In this document: piece after piece, positions 13,474-26,500 of the stretch
Layout of the letters: every line of letters starts with the position of its first letter
How positions within the stretch are numbered: the stretch's first letter is position 1
From: Colius striatus
Lineage: Eukaryota; Chordata; Aves; Coliiformes; Coliidae
Assembly (NCBI RefSeq): GCF_028858725.1
Contig: NC_084759.1
Coordinates: 179,581,770-179,645,769 of the forward strand
Direction of reading: 5' to 3'
Length of the DNA stretch: 64,000 nucleotides
Notes under the pieces: generated by a model
The model's database searches: none
What the model saw: only the letters and a program-made list of their open reading frames with translations
What the model was told of the DNA's origin: nothing
Made by a program: the position numbers and the translations under genes

Positions 13474-16400
13474 ACCAAATTATATATAATGTAATTAATT
13501 GAAGAGTACATTACTGCTCATGGAGTTTACCATGCACATTAGCGTAAGATTGAAGGCAAGTGTCTGTGCTCCAAGACATAGGTGGCTTCAGTGATTGATA
13601 ATGGTCACACGAGTGGATGTGAAACATGGAAGCAGATTCCCAACAGAGTGGGCTGTTAGCACACCCCAGGCACACCATCCAAACAGTGGCCTGTCCATCT
13701 CACCTGCAAGGGTACCAGAGGCATCGCCTTTGCCCCAGGAATAAAGCCTTCATTAAGTGGCTTTTTATTACTGATATATGAGTGAAAAAGCTTGTCTCAG
13801 TTTGTAACCCTTCCTGAAGTGTAGCATATCTTAGAGAATAGTGATGTGTTGATCATGAGCTCAACCTAAACTTAACTCTATTTCAGAATCTCTTGCCTTC
13901 TATGGAACCATGCAGATACACTCTTGCCTGCCTTTTCTCCCTCCTTTCCAGCTCTCTCTCTTTTCCTTCCTTTCTTACCTCTACTTTGTAAGTTTTATTA
14001 GTAATTCTGCTGTAATTCTACAAAAATATTGTATTATATGAAAGGATTAGATGCTAAAATTACAGCACAAAGCTGTGTAAAAGAGTTCCAATTAGCACTT
14101 GGAGGTCCTTTTATTAGGTGAAAACTTTGGTATGGGTAGAGCAGTGGTTTATCAACCAGCATTTCTCTTTCACACATTATCTGTTACAAAATCCTGACTT
14201 TTGTTTCTGATAACGTGAAATTATTATGGATACGAACCAAGGGCCCCTGTGTCTCACAGGTTTGCTTAATTCTGAGGATGGTCAAGGCATTGCTTAGTGT
14301 GTCTAACTACTAAAGATATTTCACAGCTTAGATCATTGAAGAAGCTAAGAAATCTACACAAGAGGCCTCCTACCCTACTCATCTATCAGCTATGGATCGG
14401 ATTGTGGCTCACCCATAACACAGAGGGACAGACAGGCACGTAGCTCATATGAAGCAATATGGAATTTCTGAGCATCTTGATCAGCACCTTCCCCCAAACA
14501 GGTCACTATTGTTGTATTTAAAGAGCTCAGTCTGCTCCTAATTGTCCTTGATTACCCTGGGAGCAGACAGTATTCTTCATCAATAAAGGGGCCTTAATTA
14601 GTAAGCTGTCTCTTTCACTGTCTATCCCTTGGCAGCTTTCATCCTCCCTTCAGAAACATGAGGGAAGTACGGCACTATGGAACTATTTTCTGTCCTCCCC
14701 AGGAGAAGGCATTACCAGGAGCACAAGCAGCTGCCAGACCCAGCCCCAGAAAGATCCTTTAGTGGAGTGAAGAAATTTCCATATAAGTACAACCAATATG
14801 GTGGTTCATATGAGTCTATATGTCCTATGTTCTCCCTGTCATCACATACATGTGAGGTACACTAATGCCCTGTGGTCCCTGTGAAACTGAATGTCTTCCT
14901 GCAGCCATGTATACCAAAAAGAAATTAAAGAAGCTCCTAGGTGTATCTGAACTATACTAGACAATACAGGGATTGCAGGAAATTAATTTGCAATTAACTA
15001 TTTACAGATAGTTCTATATTTCTGCACTAATAACCACAGGCTGACACATAATTTTGTTTTCTCCTGATTCAAATTGCTTCATACCATTGGGGAATGACCC
15101 ATATAAGTGGCTACAAGGCAGGTTTGTGGTTCCAGCTGGAGGCTGTCCCTCCCTGGAGGGCTATAGCATCCTGAGGAGCCTGTGTTTTTGGTCCTCAGAG
15201 CTGTGCTCTGATCTTGAATCATCGAAAATTAAGGTCAAGGGCAAGATATTCTCCATTATAATTCTATTATGTGGTTAATTGATAAGTTACAGAAAGAAGT
15301 TAGCATATACTTTAATTTTTACTACTTTATATAGCTAATACCGTATTTGTGTTATCTGTCCAACCTACTCAGAACTTATTAAACTTTCATGTCTCTAGAG
15401 AAGGCTATGCCGAAACTTTTCAATTACACATTCTGTTTATTATTTCCTCTCCTTTCACCTACGAAATCTAGTTCTCACCTTTCCACCCACTTGTCCTAGT
15501 GCCGCCCACACATATATGCACACACATATCTCATCTGTACCACCAAGTCATACACACCTCACTTGTTAAATGACTAAGCTCACCTAATTCATGCCTGCTC
15601 AGAATGCAGAAATTATAAATCCTTTCAACCTACCTACCCTGTTTCACAAATATTGTCTTTGCTTAGGCATATGGAGTTTTGGTAAAAAAAAATCTCCCTT
15701 GATAGCCAAAGAAGACCAGATCTCTGGATTACCATCTCAACTCTGTAACCTCAACAGTATCAAGATCTCCTAGATCAGTGAAGCATGCTGAGTCCCGTCC
15801 CTATCTATGTACCTCTATGGTCTCCTTTGCAGACAGTGCTCTCAGAAGAGTTACGGGTCTTAGGAATCTCATCTGAGGGCATGATCACCTGGATTGGGAC
15901 TTTGCTGGGATTTAAGCACCATTGTAGATCTAAGACAAAAATCCGCAAATTCTACCTGTCTATAGACATTTAGACACCTTACCAGTCCAGTTCCTTGATC
16001 CAGTCTACGTAACTGAGCAGAAAGAGACTGACTGTGCTCAATCAGGAATGTACTGACCTCAAAGTACAGTTACAAGATTACGCTCTTCAAAAAGCACAAT
16101 AGGCTTAGCTATTGGAGATGTTACCCCTTTTCCTATGATACCTTCATGGCTAGAAAAATTCTCCAGTCCTTGCTCATGACGCACAGGTACAGGCCTGGAA
16201 GACTGACTTCATAGGCTAAGGACTAAGGAAGAAGTTTACCTCACTGAGGAGGCATGGAGCTGTCAGTTCTGTATTCTATCTGAATAGGATTTCATATTAA
16301 ATACTCAAGTTGTTCTTGGAACAGGGATTATATCCAGATATCCCCTCTTATATGAATATCCCAACCTATTCTTTAAGAGGTTAAACATTTTCTTTTCTCC

Positions 16401-19400
16401 AGTCCCAAAACTCTGGGATTGTTTTCTGTAAAGTGTTCTGATTCTGAACGCAGCAGCTTAGGTACCTCAGTGTACAAGGGGGCAGCAGGATATGAAACCT
16501 GATCTGATAAAAATGTGTCCCTGCAACCCAACATTAAATATTTGATCCCTCTGACAAGGCAAGGGTGTAAAACCCAACTTGGTCATCAGAGATTTTATTG
16601 AATGACTTTGGCAGCTCCATACTTAACACATTATCTGTTTTGATTCCTATTCATAGATTCAATGACTAGAGAGCTTAGGTGCTTTATTCAGCAGTGTAGC
16701 TACCACCTAATATTTAGTATAGTGACTTTGAACATTTCAATATTAACCTTCCTTTAGCGATGTTGTTCACAATCTGTCAGTATTAAATAGGCCTTTAAGG
16801 GCTGTATCCTGTTTCCATAGCCTCTCTACTGTTGAGCCAAAAGTCATTGGTGGATAATCAGTAAGGAATTAGCAGCAACAAATTTTTGGGGCACTAATGG
16901 TGTAGCTTGTTCTCATTATGTCCTAGCCAGGTATCTGGATATCCACCCCTCTCCCTGCTGCTCTGAATGTGGATTTAAGTAAATTCAACAGATTATAGGT
17001 GCTGCAATAGGAAAAATTAATTTATTTTTTATGTGTACAGTTCAGACAGTAACATCCTATGGTATGGGATGCATATCCCTCGTATATATGCACTAATGCA
17101 AGCAAGACTTTTTCCATTATAGTATTTTTAATCTCTGTATTATATCAGAGTTGAGCCGTTCATGACCACAGGCCTGCCACATAGGATCATACCTTCTTTC
17201 TGTTGTGTAGCCTGAAGAAATAGCTAGAAGCTACTAGAAATGGAAGTACTAACTAGAAATATGTTACTGAGGCCTAGTAGGCAAGCTAAATATGAATCAT
17301 TGCAAAAATACAACACATCACTATTCCCTGAAATAAGTAAAAGCCAAATATTTTTCCAACGTTATAAAAGTGTTGTTTCCATACTACAAACAAAAGTAAG
17401 AGGATTTTTAAAAGGTAGCTTATCAAATGATAAATAAAAAAGGATAAAATTACTAACTTTGCTGTTTTAAGTACATAAGTACTTAAAAGTTTGGGCACCT
17501 GTGTTCACATATCAGTCTAGAGTCCCGTTTTGCAATCATAAGGTACGATATACTGACTAAATATCTTAAATATAGAATGTAAAATCTAATTCAAAATCTG
17601 AGAAATGCTAACAGTATTCCACTTGTTTGTAGATGAAATGCACTTATTCTAACATTCAAATATTTACCCTAAATTCCACCTCTGAATGACTGTTCATGTT
17701 AAAATGGCAGACCCAGATGTTTAACCTGTTGGACACAGGAATACAGTTGTTTGAAGCAAGTTTTCTGTAGAGATTGAAGTAATTTAGCTAATTTTTAGCT
17801 GATATTTAGCAGCTGATTTAAATAGATTTTGACAAATACTAAAAGCCCACTAATTTTTAATGAATGTCTGTATTAATAGATTCTCTCTATTTATCCCCTG
17901 CATTCTTTTTGCAGGTCATATTGACTCTCCTGGGCTCTCCGTAACATTTTTCTGATGTTCTCCAGAGACTGACTCAATCCAATGGCTTTCTTCCACCCAT
18001 AGTTCTGGGCCCATCAATTATCCCTGACTCCTTTTCTTACTGTCCAGTCAGCTGAATTGAATCTTTGACAACTGACTAAATATTTTGAGCTGAAACAAAT
18101 GAGGGAAACCACTCTCAACTTGCACATTACATACACAGGACAATCTTGAAGTCCTCTAGGTTTGATAGACTATGCAACCAGCCTTTCTCAGTTCTGTGGT
18201 GGCTGAACTGCTCATCTCTGCTTGCAATGAGGCCTGTATCCAAGATATTTTGAGCTATTTAGCTGTCTCAGATGCTTAAGCACTTGGACTATGTCTGATT
18301 TAGATTTCTTTGAGAAACAGACATTACTTATCTCTTTTAGAACCAAAGCTCTGGGAGAAGAAAACTCTCCTGGGATGTGAGCTGCAAAAGAAAGTCTCTA
18401 TCCTGAAATGAAATGTAAAGTAGCTATTATTTTGAGCAGAGAACCATTTTCAGCTTCATTCAGTTGAGAATGTAGAAACCCAGTTATGCACAGAGGTACC
18501 TCCAAACCCTGAGAAATATAATCCTCCTGACAATAGTAGTAGTCCAATGTTTAACGTACAAATTGCTGGATGGAAGGCTCAGGTTTGATAAAGCTGAAGA
18601 TATTCAAATATGGGTTTGGATACTGTGGTTTGGTGAATACAGCATTCACCTTACAGGACAGAAGCCTGAATTTTATGAATTTTGCTTTAAAAGTTAAAGG
18701 GTAAAATAGATTGAAGACAGCTTTGAACTGGGAACTGAATCTAAACAGTCTTCTTTCTGTCATGGTCATTTATGAGACCAAAAGGTGTCTTATGTGTTTG
18801 CTCTCTTTCACCTCAGGGACTTGATACTTCATTGTACAGTTACAGTTTCAGCAGGATAGATATAAGTTGCTTTCTTCACCTTTTTAGTCCTCTGAAGACC
18901 ACAATCCTGTCAAAATATATTAGACACTTCTACTGTGAAAGCTTTCATTAGAGAGCTTCCACTGTACTGGGAAGCAAAGCAATACCTGTTGCTGTCCCAG
19001 TGAGGCTGAGATTCTGAACCACTTAGACCTGGGCCTTGTCAGACTACAGAGAGTAAACCACCAAAGGTAAGAGAATGACATGCTGCTTTAAAAAGTGCCT
19101 ATAGACATCACGAAAGGGCTAGCTTCTTTCAGCATTTGTGGGCTCCAGGTAAAAAAGAGCTTGTGATCACTGGAATTACAAAGATTCAAGCTCAATCCTA
19201 CTTTAAGTGTAAGCCTAAGCTTTTTATTGGATCTGGCTCCTAATGCCTATTGAATGAATTTATTTATCTCAATGAACATTTTGCTCCTGAATACACCTTT
19301 GAACATCTGGGCACAGCCTTCCATGTCACTCATTGCCTCTAGCCCAACACTGTAACTCATTCAGGGATTGCTTTTGAAAGTCCTGAAGGTATCCAGCCAG

Positions 19401-20146
19401 CAGCACACACATCAGCAGATCACTCACACAATTGCTCACCTCACTGAATGCACTGCTCCCCAAATGCTCCAAAGTTTTGTTCCCATGGAGAACAGAAATG
19501 CCAAGGTGCTTCCTCTAGCAGAGTCTCCTAACATCCTGAAACATGTGAAGAAGTTTTATATGGACTGTAAAAGATTTTATTTCAGAGCTAAGCTAACAAC
19601 TAAATAATTTCAGTATTATGTAGCTTCAGCCATAGATTGTGACCAAGTCTTTTATGATTGATGTGGTATTTCGAAGTGGCAGTGAGGAGAGAGAAACAAC
19701 TCAGTTTAAAAACAATTCTTTTTCCTCTTCAGCTTTAGGCTCCAGTACATTAGGTAGTCTTGGTGCTTCTTTTAATAAAATGCCTATGGTACCATTTGTG
19801 ACCATCACCTGAAAAACAGCCGAAGTGCAACACAATTCATCCGTCCATCCCTTTTTTTGCAGACACACAGAGTTGAGGCATGACCCTATGTGTGAGACTC
19901 ATGACGTTGGAGCAGCGGATTCACCAATGTGCCTGCCCTGAAGGACTCCTGCTGTTTGGGATCACCTTAGGGCAAATATCAGGCTTTTCTGCTTCAACCA
20001 AACCACACAAAGCAGCTTCATTGAATGCCGGGGCTATGTTCTGTGTTTTCTCATGGTATTTGATTAGCTCTATGTAATAAGCCATAGAAAAAGCAGTAAA
20101 ACTAATTCAGACATGCTCAGCACAGTCATAGCACTCCTTTGTAAAA
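13474..20146. other. Non-coding flank 3' of PPP1R3A, no gene recognised
   Basis: AT-rich sequence without a convincing reading frame. A pyrimidine-rich tract occurs near 13930-13985. The part nearest 20.1 kb may belong to the PPP1R3A 3' UTR or its flank. Confidence 0.6.
17465..17488. repeat. Perfect 10 bp inverted repeat with 4-base loop
   Basis: TTTTAAGTAC, spacer ATAA, GTACTTAAAA. It lies in non-coding flank; such AT-rich palindromes are common and no function is implied. Confidence 0.85.
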
Positions 20147-20152
20147 TTTATT
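20147..20152 (-). terminator. Candidate distal poly(A) signal of PPP1R3A
   Basis: Minus-strand AATAAA about 850 bases after the stop codon. It would give a 3' UTR close to 0.9 kb. Which of this and the nearer signal is used cannot be told from sequence. Confidence 0.35.
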
Positions 20153-20508
20153 TAATGCTTTGTAGATATGCTTAAGCAACACTGATGAAAAAAATAACAT
20201 TTGAAGGCTTTGTTTGGAATAACACTCAGCTCAGTGAAATTCCCAGCCACGTTACACAGTCCGCACTACAAAAAACAAAAACGTTTGTGCACATGAGTGA
20301 ATGGTAAAAGGCCTGTTGCTGTGGCCTTCAGTCTCTTCAGGGTGGAAACTGCACATCTATTCTGCTTTGCAGTTACATCCCAAAAGTTGCATGATGTTGT
20401 TGAAGTCAAAGCCTCTCATTTTTCAAACGAGGGTAGCACTGGAGCTTTAAGTTAAAATTATGAATAAAAATTTTGAAAAAAAAAAATGACCTATCAATGG
20501 ATATCATA

Positions 20509-20514
20509 TTTATT
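20509..20514 (-). terminator. Candidate proximal poly(A) signal of PPP1R3A
   Basis: Minus-strand AATAAA about 490 bases after the PPP1R3A stop. It is the first canonical hexamer noticed downstream in an AT-rich 3' region, so it is the simplest candidate for the transcript end. Confidence 0.4.
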
Positions 20515-21002
20515 AGAGCATTTGGCAATTACACTAGCAGATTCTCAACTGCAAAATCAGTACCAAAATACTGAGTTAGCTTGTATATCATCCCTTGTGT
20601 TATTATATACTACTTAAAATCTTAGAAAAAGACCCCCAGAAAAATATGAAGCTTTACTGCAAATGAAATTAAGGCAAGAAAGTGGTGTTTTTAACTACTA
20701 AAGAGATATGAAGTGCTGCTTCTTCATATCCTGCTAAGGAGCAACAGCTGTACTTCATTTAACCTAGATGTGCTTCGGAACTCGTATTCATATAGGCATT
20801 TAATGATCCAAACATAATGGTCCTATATAATATAATTACTTATATGAAGACTCAGCTTCATATGCAATCTTTTAAAAAGATGCTTCAGTGGAAAACTTGC
20901 TTTGGTTTTAACAATGAATAAGCTCTTTAACAGTGAAAATGCTTTGGAGGGTTTGAAGACTATTGACTGTGGATCTTGAGCACAGTTGACAATCAAATAA
21001 TG

Positions 21003-23531
21003 TTATTCCTTCTTGACAGACTCCTTGTTTCTTCCTCCTTCATAGTATAGCCAATACAAGGAGAACAGGTAGAGTGCAAGACAACACATCAAATCATAGT
21101 GGTAAAGTGTTGCAGCAAATAGAAGAAAGAAGAAGAAATAAATGACTTTGCAAGCAATATGTTTTAAACCTGGAGATGCACTAGATAACTTAAGTGTTTC
21201 GCTCTTGTGGTTAGATATATCTGCAGGATCAGAAATGTGCCATCTTTCCTTCTGTGAATCGTCAGGCCAGTTTAGTGTTTTCCCCTCAGTTATTAAATGG
21301 TCAGCGTGAGAGCCTGTCCCTCCAACTGCTTCAGTAGGCTTACTAATTAAAGCCCCTGGGCTTGTTGACTCCTCTTGTTTGAACTCTGCTTGATGGAAAC
21401 ATTGACCCACATTCCTTCCTCTTCCTTCTCTAGAAATTGCTCTGTCTGAAGTGGAAGGTCTTTCTTTTTCTCCAGCTTCAGGAGAGAGATTTTTATTAAT
21501 AAATGTCGTTTCATTCGGTAGACTGAAATCATACCCTGACTCAGCAGCAACCTTGTCAATGACTTTGAATTCAGATTGTCTATACAGATGCTCTATGTCT
21601 CCTGCCATGGTGGACTCTTCAGAAGATGCCACTGAAGAGCTTTTATAGTGGTAACTGGGCGCAGCATTTGTACCAGAATGTGGCATTTTTGTTTCAGCTG
21701 TAGCATGTAAATAGGAAAGTGTACCAACATGGCTTTCTTCCCTGTAGAGCTTTTCTCCTTCCTCCTTGCGTAGGCTGCTCAAGGGACATTTAGATGCTTC
21801 TGAACATAAGCCCTGCTGCCAAGCTTCCTTCTTTCCTGTAGCAGATGCATTTACTTCTTCTCCTACAGGCCGAATATTGCCACTGTCTGGTTGTGTGCTG
21901 GCACATTTTTCCCAGCTACTGCATACAGACGTTGCTCCTCTTTGCAATGTTTCATGTATGCTTGCATTATAAATACCTACAACTGATTCCTTTTCAAATT
22001 CAGTGTCATATAATACACCCACTGTGTTGAGTTGACAAAGAGCATAATGTGAACCATCATTTCTCCCTTCATGTGTATCAAACGCTGTTTCCTTTTCCTC
22101 TGTGGGCCTGTCACTTAGTGCGGTCTCTTGAGGTAGCTTAGCAATTACTGCTTTTTCACTGGCAGACGTTTTTTCTGGAGCACTTTCTGATGTTGTTTTA
22201 ATTATATAAGCTGTACCTGCCTCTGCTTTTTCTGTAATACGCTGCTCAGAGACAGAAGACTTTTTACAACTCTCTGCCTCCTGGCAAGTAAATAACTCCT
22301 CTGTGGAAGCTGTACTCCAAGGCCCTGTGCTCCCACTAGCTCCCCACCGAACCTCACTACCCTTTTCTTGCCACATCTGCTGTGTGGGGTTTGCTTCGCT
22401 TTCCTTTCCTATCCATCTCTCTTTATTTGTGTTGTCTGACTTTGCTCTGTCTTTTAATCTCATGAATCCTCGCTGTTCCAAAGTATCTTCAGCAATCCTT
22501 TCATCCCTTGGAGAGGATGCCAGGGGACCTGCGTCTGCGGGCCTGGGTGTCTGTTTGTTGTCTTCAGCTGACAGAGGTGTTGTGTTCAACACTTTGGCGG
22601 TGTGTTTTCTGTATGACTTGAAAGACTTGGGTGCTTCCTCCTCACCTATTAGTGCTAAGTCTGCTACTTCTATGACTTTCTTCTCCTTCTCTACATCAGT
22701 GTTATAGTTCTTTCCTGACACTTCACCAATTCCTTCTCTTGGTGTATATTGGCTTTTTGTGGAATCTATTGAGACATCAGCGTGTGCGAAAGTGTCGGCA
22801 TATAAATCTCCTCTTAAATGTATCTGAACTTGACTTTCAATCATCTTGATTTTTCCTTCATTTTTGTCAGCATCTGACAACAATGAATCCCAGGTTTGGT
22901 GAGACGTTTGCAGTGCCTGGTGTTCTGGAGCTGGATTAGCATTGCCATCCAGCGTCCCTGCAATGCATGCATTTAATTGCATAGATTCATCATGGTCTGG
23001 AGAAATTGTTTCTGGTTGTGTTTCACAGGCCTCCTTTGAGATATTAGCAGTATCCTTACTGATGAATAACCTCTCAGTCATCTTACTTCCCGAGGCACTA
23101 TCGCCTTTTGAAATATCTGTGTGGCTCTCTCCTTGTCGACTTGAGACAGTAGCCGTAATATCAATAGCCTCATTTTGCTTTGTCCCAGGAAAAGGTTTTG
23201 CTGATAAAAGGCTTTCACTGATACCAGTACATCCCAAAGACTGCTCATCACTGTTTACCAAGCCATCAGTGTGTTTCTTCTCTGATGGTGGATTATTATA
23301 ATCACCTAAGGAATACTTAACTTTATCTTTACATTTTCCTCCTAGCTCTTGTGAAACATTTTCAGATGAGGAACTGATAGGCACAGGGTGCAAGGCACTG
23401 CTTCTTTCTATACAGGTTAGATTTTTCTCCAGTCTTTCAGTTTCACTTAGAAAATTTACTGGTTCTGTTGTGCATAAATTACTTTCATCTCTGGAAGAGG
23501 TACCTCTAGCTCCCGTGAAGTGCTGATTTAG
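21003..23531 (-). CDS. PPP1R3A: PPP1R3A coding exon 4 (C-terminal two thirds, membrane anchor)
   Basis: The acceptor is TTCTATTGTTTCAG. The exon starts in phase 0 with [16 protein letters not shown] and runs 842 residues to the stop. Most of it is Ser/Glu/Lys/Thr-rich and poorly conserved. Two blocks stand out as similar to mammals: residues 332-367 (TSSRDE...PVNF) and about 737-858 ([18 protein letters not shown] through GIYNASIHE). The end is a hydrophobic segment ([20 protein letters not shown]) followed by a second hydrophobic stretch and the tail KESVKKE, known in mammals to anchor the protein to the sarcoplasmic reticulum. Open frames on the opposite strand here are shadows. Confidence 0.95.
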   Translation of the reverse strand, partial: LNQHFTGARGTSSRDESNLCTTEPVNFLSETERLEKNLTCIERSSALHPVPISSSSENVSQELGGKCKDKVKYSLGDYNNPPSEKKHTDGLVNSDEQSLGCTGISESLLSAKPFPGTKQNEAIDITATVSSRQGESHTDISKGDSASGSKMTERLFISKDTANISKEACETQPETISPDHDESMQLNACIAGTLDGNANPAPEHQALQTSHQTWDSLLSDADKNEGKIKMIESQVQIHLRGDLYADTFAHADVSIDSTKSQYTPREGIGEVSGKNYNTDVEKEKKVIEVADLALIGEEEAPKSFKSYRKHTAKVLNTTPLSAEDNKQTPRPADAGPLASSPRDERIAEDTLEQRGFMRLKDRAKSDNTNKERWIGKESEANPTQQMWQEKGSEVRWGASGSTGPWSTASTEELFTCQEAESCKKSSVSEQRITEKAEAGTAYIIKTTSESAPEKTSASEKAVIAKLPQETALSDRPTEEKETAFDTHEGRNDGSHYALCQLNTVGVLYDTEFEKESVVGIYNASIHETLQRGATSVCSSWEKCASTQPDSGNIRPVGEEVNASATGKKEAWQQGLCSEASKCPLSSLRKEEGEKLYREESHVGTLSYLHATAETKMPHSGTNAAPSYHYKSSSVASSEESTMAGDIEHLYRQSEFKVIDKVAAESGYDFSLPNETTFINKNLSPEAGEKERPSTSDRAISREGRGRNVGQCFHQAEFKQEESTSPGALISKPTEAVGGTGSHADHLITEGKTLNWPDDSQKERWHISDPADISNHKSETLKLSSASPGLKHIACKVIYFFFFLLFAATLYHYDLMCCLALYLFSLYWLYYEGGRNKESVKKE

Positions 23532-26500
23532 CTGAAACAATAGAAAAGAAAAGAATGATCAAAAAGTACTTTGCAAAAATATGCCAAATGAAGGAAGCAG
23601 AAATTTGTTATGGGAAGTTTTATTTTCAGTAACAAAGCTTTTAAGGAAACATATTCCAAACTATTTGTAAAATTTGCATTGTATGTATTTTTTAACATAA
23701 GTAATGAGCTTTATGTTGGTGCTGAAAGGAGTGGGAAATAAAATAGCATTCAGAACCCTCTCTCTTTATTCATGAGTTCAGTAAGCTGCTAGTGCATTTT
23801 ACACAAATTAAATCTGAGGAGAATATTCTCTTAAAGGCAGGCTAATTCATTCTCTATACATCCAGTTCTAGGTTTGGAGAGAAGGAGGCACGGGGTGAGG
23901 GGGGAGGACTGGTGCTTAAATGGAGGCATTGATACAGTACATCAAAGCCTGGTAATGTACAGTATTGTCCAGTAAAACAAAGACACATTTCACACTGACA
24001 AATACTGTAAGGATTATCTGTGCTTCATTTCTCTCAGGGACCATTTTACAGGCTTCAAACCAGACTGTTTTTAGACAATCTGGTAAGACATGAGTTGGAA
24101 ATGAGATTAGTGAAGTAAAAGACCAGAAACTAATCACTCTCTCCTAGCTCCCAAATATCATATTGTATTATTCAGCTATGCCTGCTTGTCATTGCACTCC
24201 CTTCTCACTTCAGTATAGTCACACTGATAGCACTGGCTGATCAATTAGAGGCTAGCTTCTTGGGCAGCCCTTTATGCACTTGCACTTGCTGTAGATACCT
24301 CCATTACAGTTTCTCTTATTAATATGTTTTCTGCAAAGCCTCTGCAAACTATTAATAGTAAAACGTCACTCAAAGAAAAGTGAGGGAGCTAATGTCTCTG
24401 CAAATTCTGTTTTAATGACCCTCTGCCAACCAATGCTCAAGTGTATTTGAGTTCTTCGGTGATGCCAACTGTCAGGATTTAACAGTGAGATGCCTGTGTT
24501 TTTTTCCCCTCCTCATAACTGACATTTGCATGATCTCAATAATTATATGCAAATCTTACGATTTCCCCTTCTTCTCACATAAGGCTCATGTTACTTGTCA
24601 ACTGCACAGCTGTCTTGTGAGCCAATGCCTGTGTGTTTCAAAGATTTGGTTGTATTTCCATCTATTATAAGCCTTCATTGTTTAATTCATTAAAGAGCGC
24701 ATAGTGTAAATTAACATCTAAATTATAGTTCCCCCTTCATTTATTGTACGGACAATCCTGGCAATTGATAAACAAACGGTTACATTTGATCTTGCTTTTT
24801 GGAGCAGGGTGGACTGAGAACAACAAGGCATTTCAGAGGTCTTCCTTTTTCTGTTTCACCATTAGAATTAAAAAAAAAAAAAAAAGAGACACTGACTTTC
24901 AGGCAGTGAAAGGTACCACAATAGGCAACAATTTGCAACTTTCCTAAGTAAAAGGCAAGAAAAATTGATATTCTAATAAAAGGAATTTATTTGTTCTCTG
25001 TCAACAAGAAAAAAAAGAGAATGGTTCTCATCTTCCTCTCCTGTCTGATTCATCATTCACGTTTTCACAGGTGATAGCTATTATAATCTATGATTATGAA
25101 TCTATGCACCCAAATGATATGAGCTGAGAACAGACACTGGGAACAATAAATTGCTGTACATGTCTCATTTATTGCCACTTTTTCTTTCATACGGAAAAAT
25201 ACAAGTCAAACCTCACACACACATGCACACACACAAATTCAAATAGATTGAATGTCTACTGTGTGTGAAATTTATGATAAAAAAAATTAATGTCAAATAG
25301 TGATATAGAAAAATCTGTGAATTTAAATACATATATTCATTTTTCTCATAGAGCATGCTACATAGTTTTCCTTTGAAAACCTCAAAAGTGCCATAAATAC
25401 AAGAATTTTACCAAATATAAAGCATTTATTTAAGAATATTCCCATCCGAGAGACCATGAGAGGAGAATTTTTAATGCTACTCTTCTAATTCCTTAAAACT
25501 GTCACTCAGAGCCTCCGGTAAAGAAGTAAAAGGGAGAATTCATTAATTTAAGACCAGAAAAAGTTGATGCACTGTACTGAAATCAAAGCACCTTCTATTG
25601 TTGAATCAGTTAGAGATTCAATGAAAGTACAGACCAAGGCTTTACATTTGTAAATTAGTACATCAGTCAGCTCTGTTAAAAGGGGGCATTTCATCAGCTT
25701 TGAAGCATAAATGGATTCAAATCACTTAATACTGTAGATATAATTGTGTAACACTTACCAGTAACGCTAATTCTTTTTCATCATCTTCATGATCACTCTG
25801 GTTATATTCTGTATTTTTGTCTTCCATATTTTCATTAGCTGGTTTGCTGCTTTTGTCTTCTACTTCTGAATAAACAATCTCTGGGATGTTTGTGTCTGAA
25901 GAGTTAATAAAAACGTACTTGAGTAATTTCCATGACATTGTTCGTGATACTGTTTTTTAATTAACATATGCAGTAAAGAACTAATTAAACCGGATGTTGT
26001 ACCTGGAGTCCTTGAATTGTTCCATGTGTCATCATCAGACGTTGTCGATGTTTCTTCTTTGCTGTTAAACACAAAGAAAGTTCCTGTGTTATTCTCCAAA
26101 AATTATTGTTATAATTCTTCTTATACTCTGATATAAAGAGCTCTGGTAAATGACAGAAATTTTGTACACTGAAATTCTGGAAACAGCAGCTTTATAAAAT
26201 GTAGCTTTTTTTGAGTGACCTGATACTAAGTTTTGGTCAAAGAAAGAATTGTCGAAGAAAATGAAAATGTGTTGACCTTCAAACTACATTGCAAAGCTGA
26301 TGAGTTTTCCCAGGCCTCTTCTGAGAAAGCGGCACAAAGGTGATTAGGTGGGTCAGTGACAGGAGAGTGTAACTTTGGGGTCAGACAAGGGTCTGGAAGG
26401 CTATATGTGTTCAGGAGACTGGGCATTTCTCTTGCTTATATTTTTCAAATATTTGTATGTATACAGAGATTGCTGGAAAGAGGCATCTTTGTTACCCGTC

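Larger units (their letters stand above)
23532..25758 (-). other. PPP1R3A intron 3 (2227 bp)
   Basis: Bounded by GTAAGTG and TTTCAG. It holds the CA microsatellite and an A16 run; otherwise nothing recognised. Confidence 0.85.

Noticed and set aside
22303-22707. 134-codon open frame on the plus strand
   Set aside because: It lies antisense inside PPP1R3A exon 4, whose minus-strand frame is clearly the real one; the antisense frame has no recognisable protein character.
25726-25938. 70-codon minus-strand frame as an independent small gene
   Set aside because: Its middle is PPP1R3A exon 3; both ends read through splice sites into intron.
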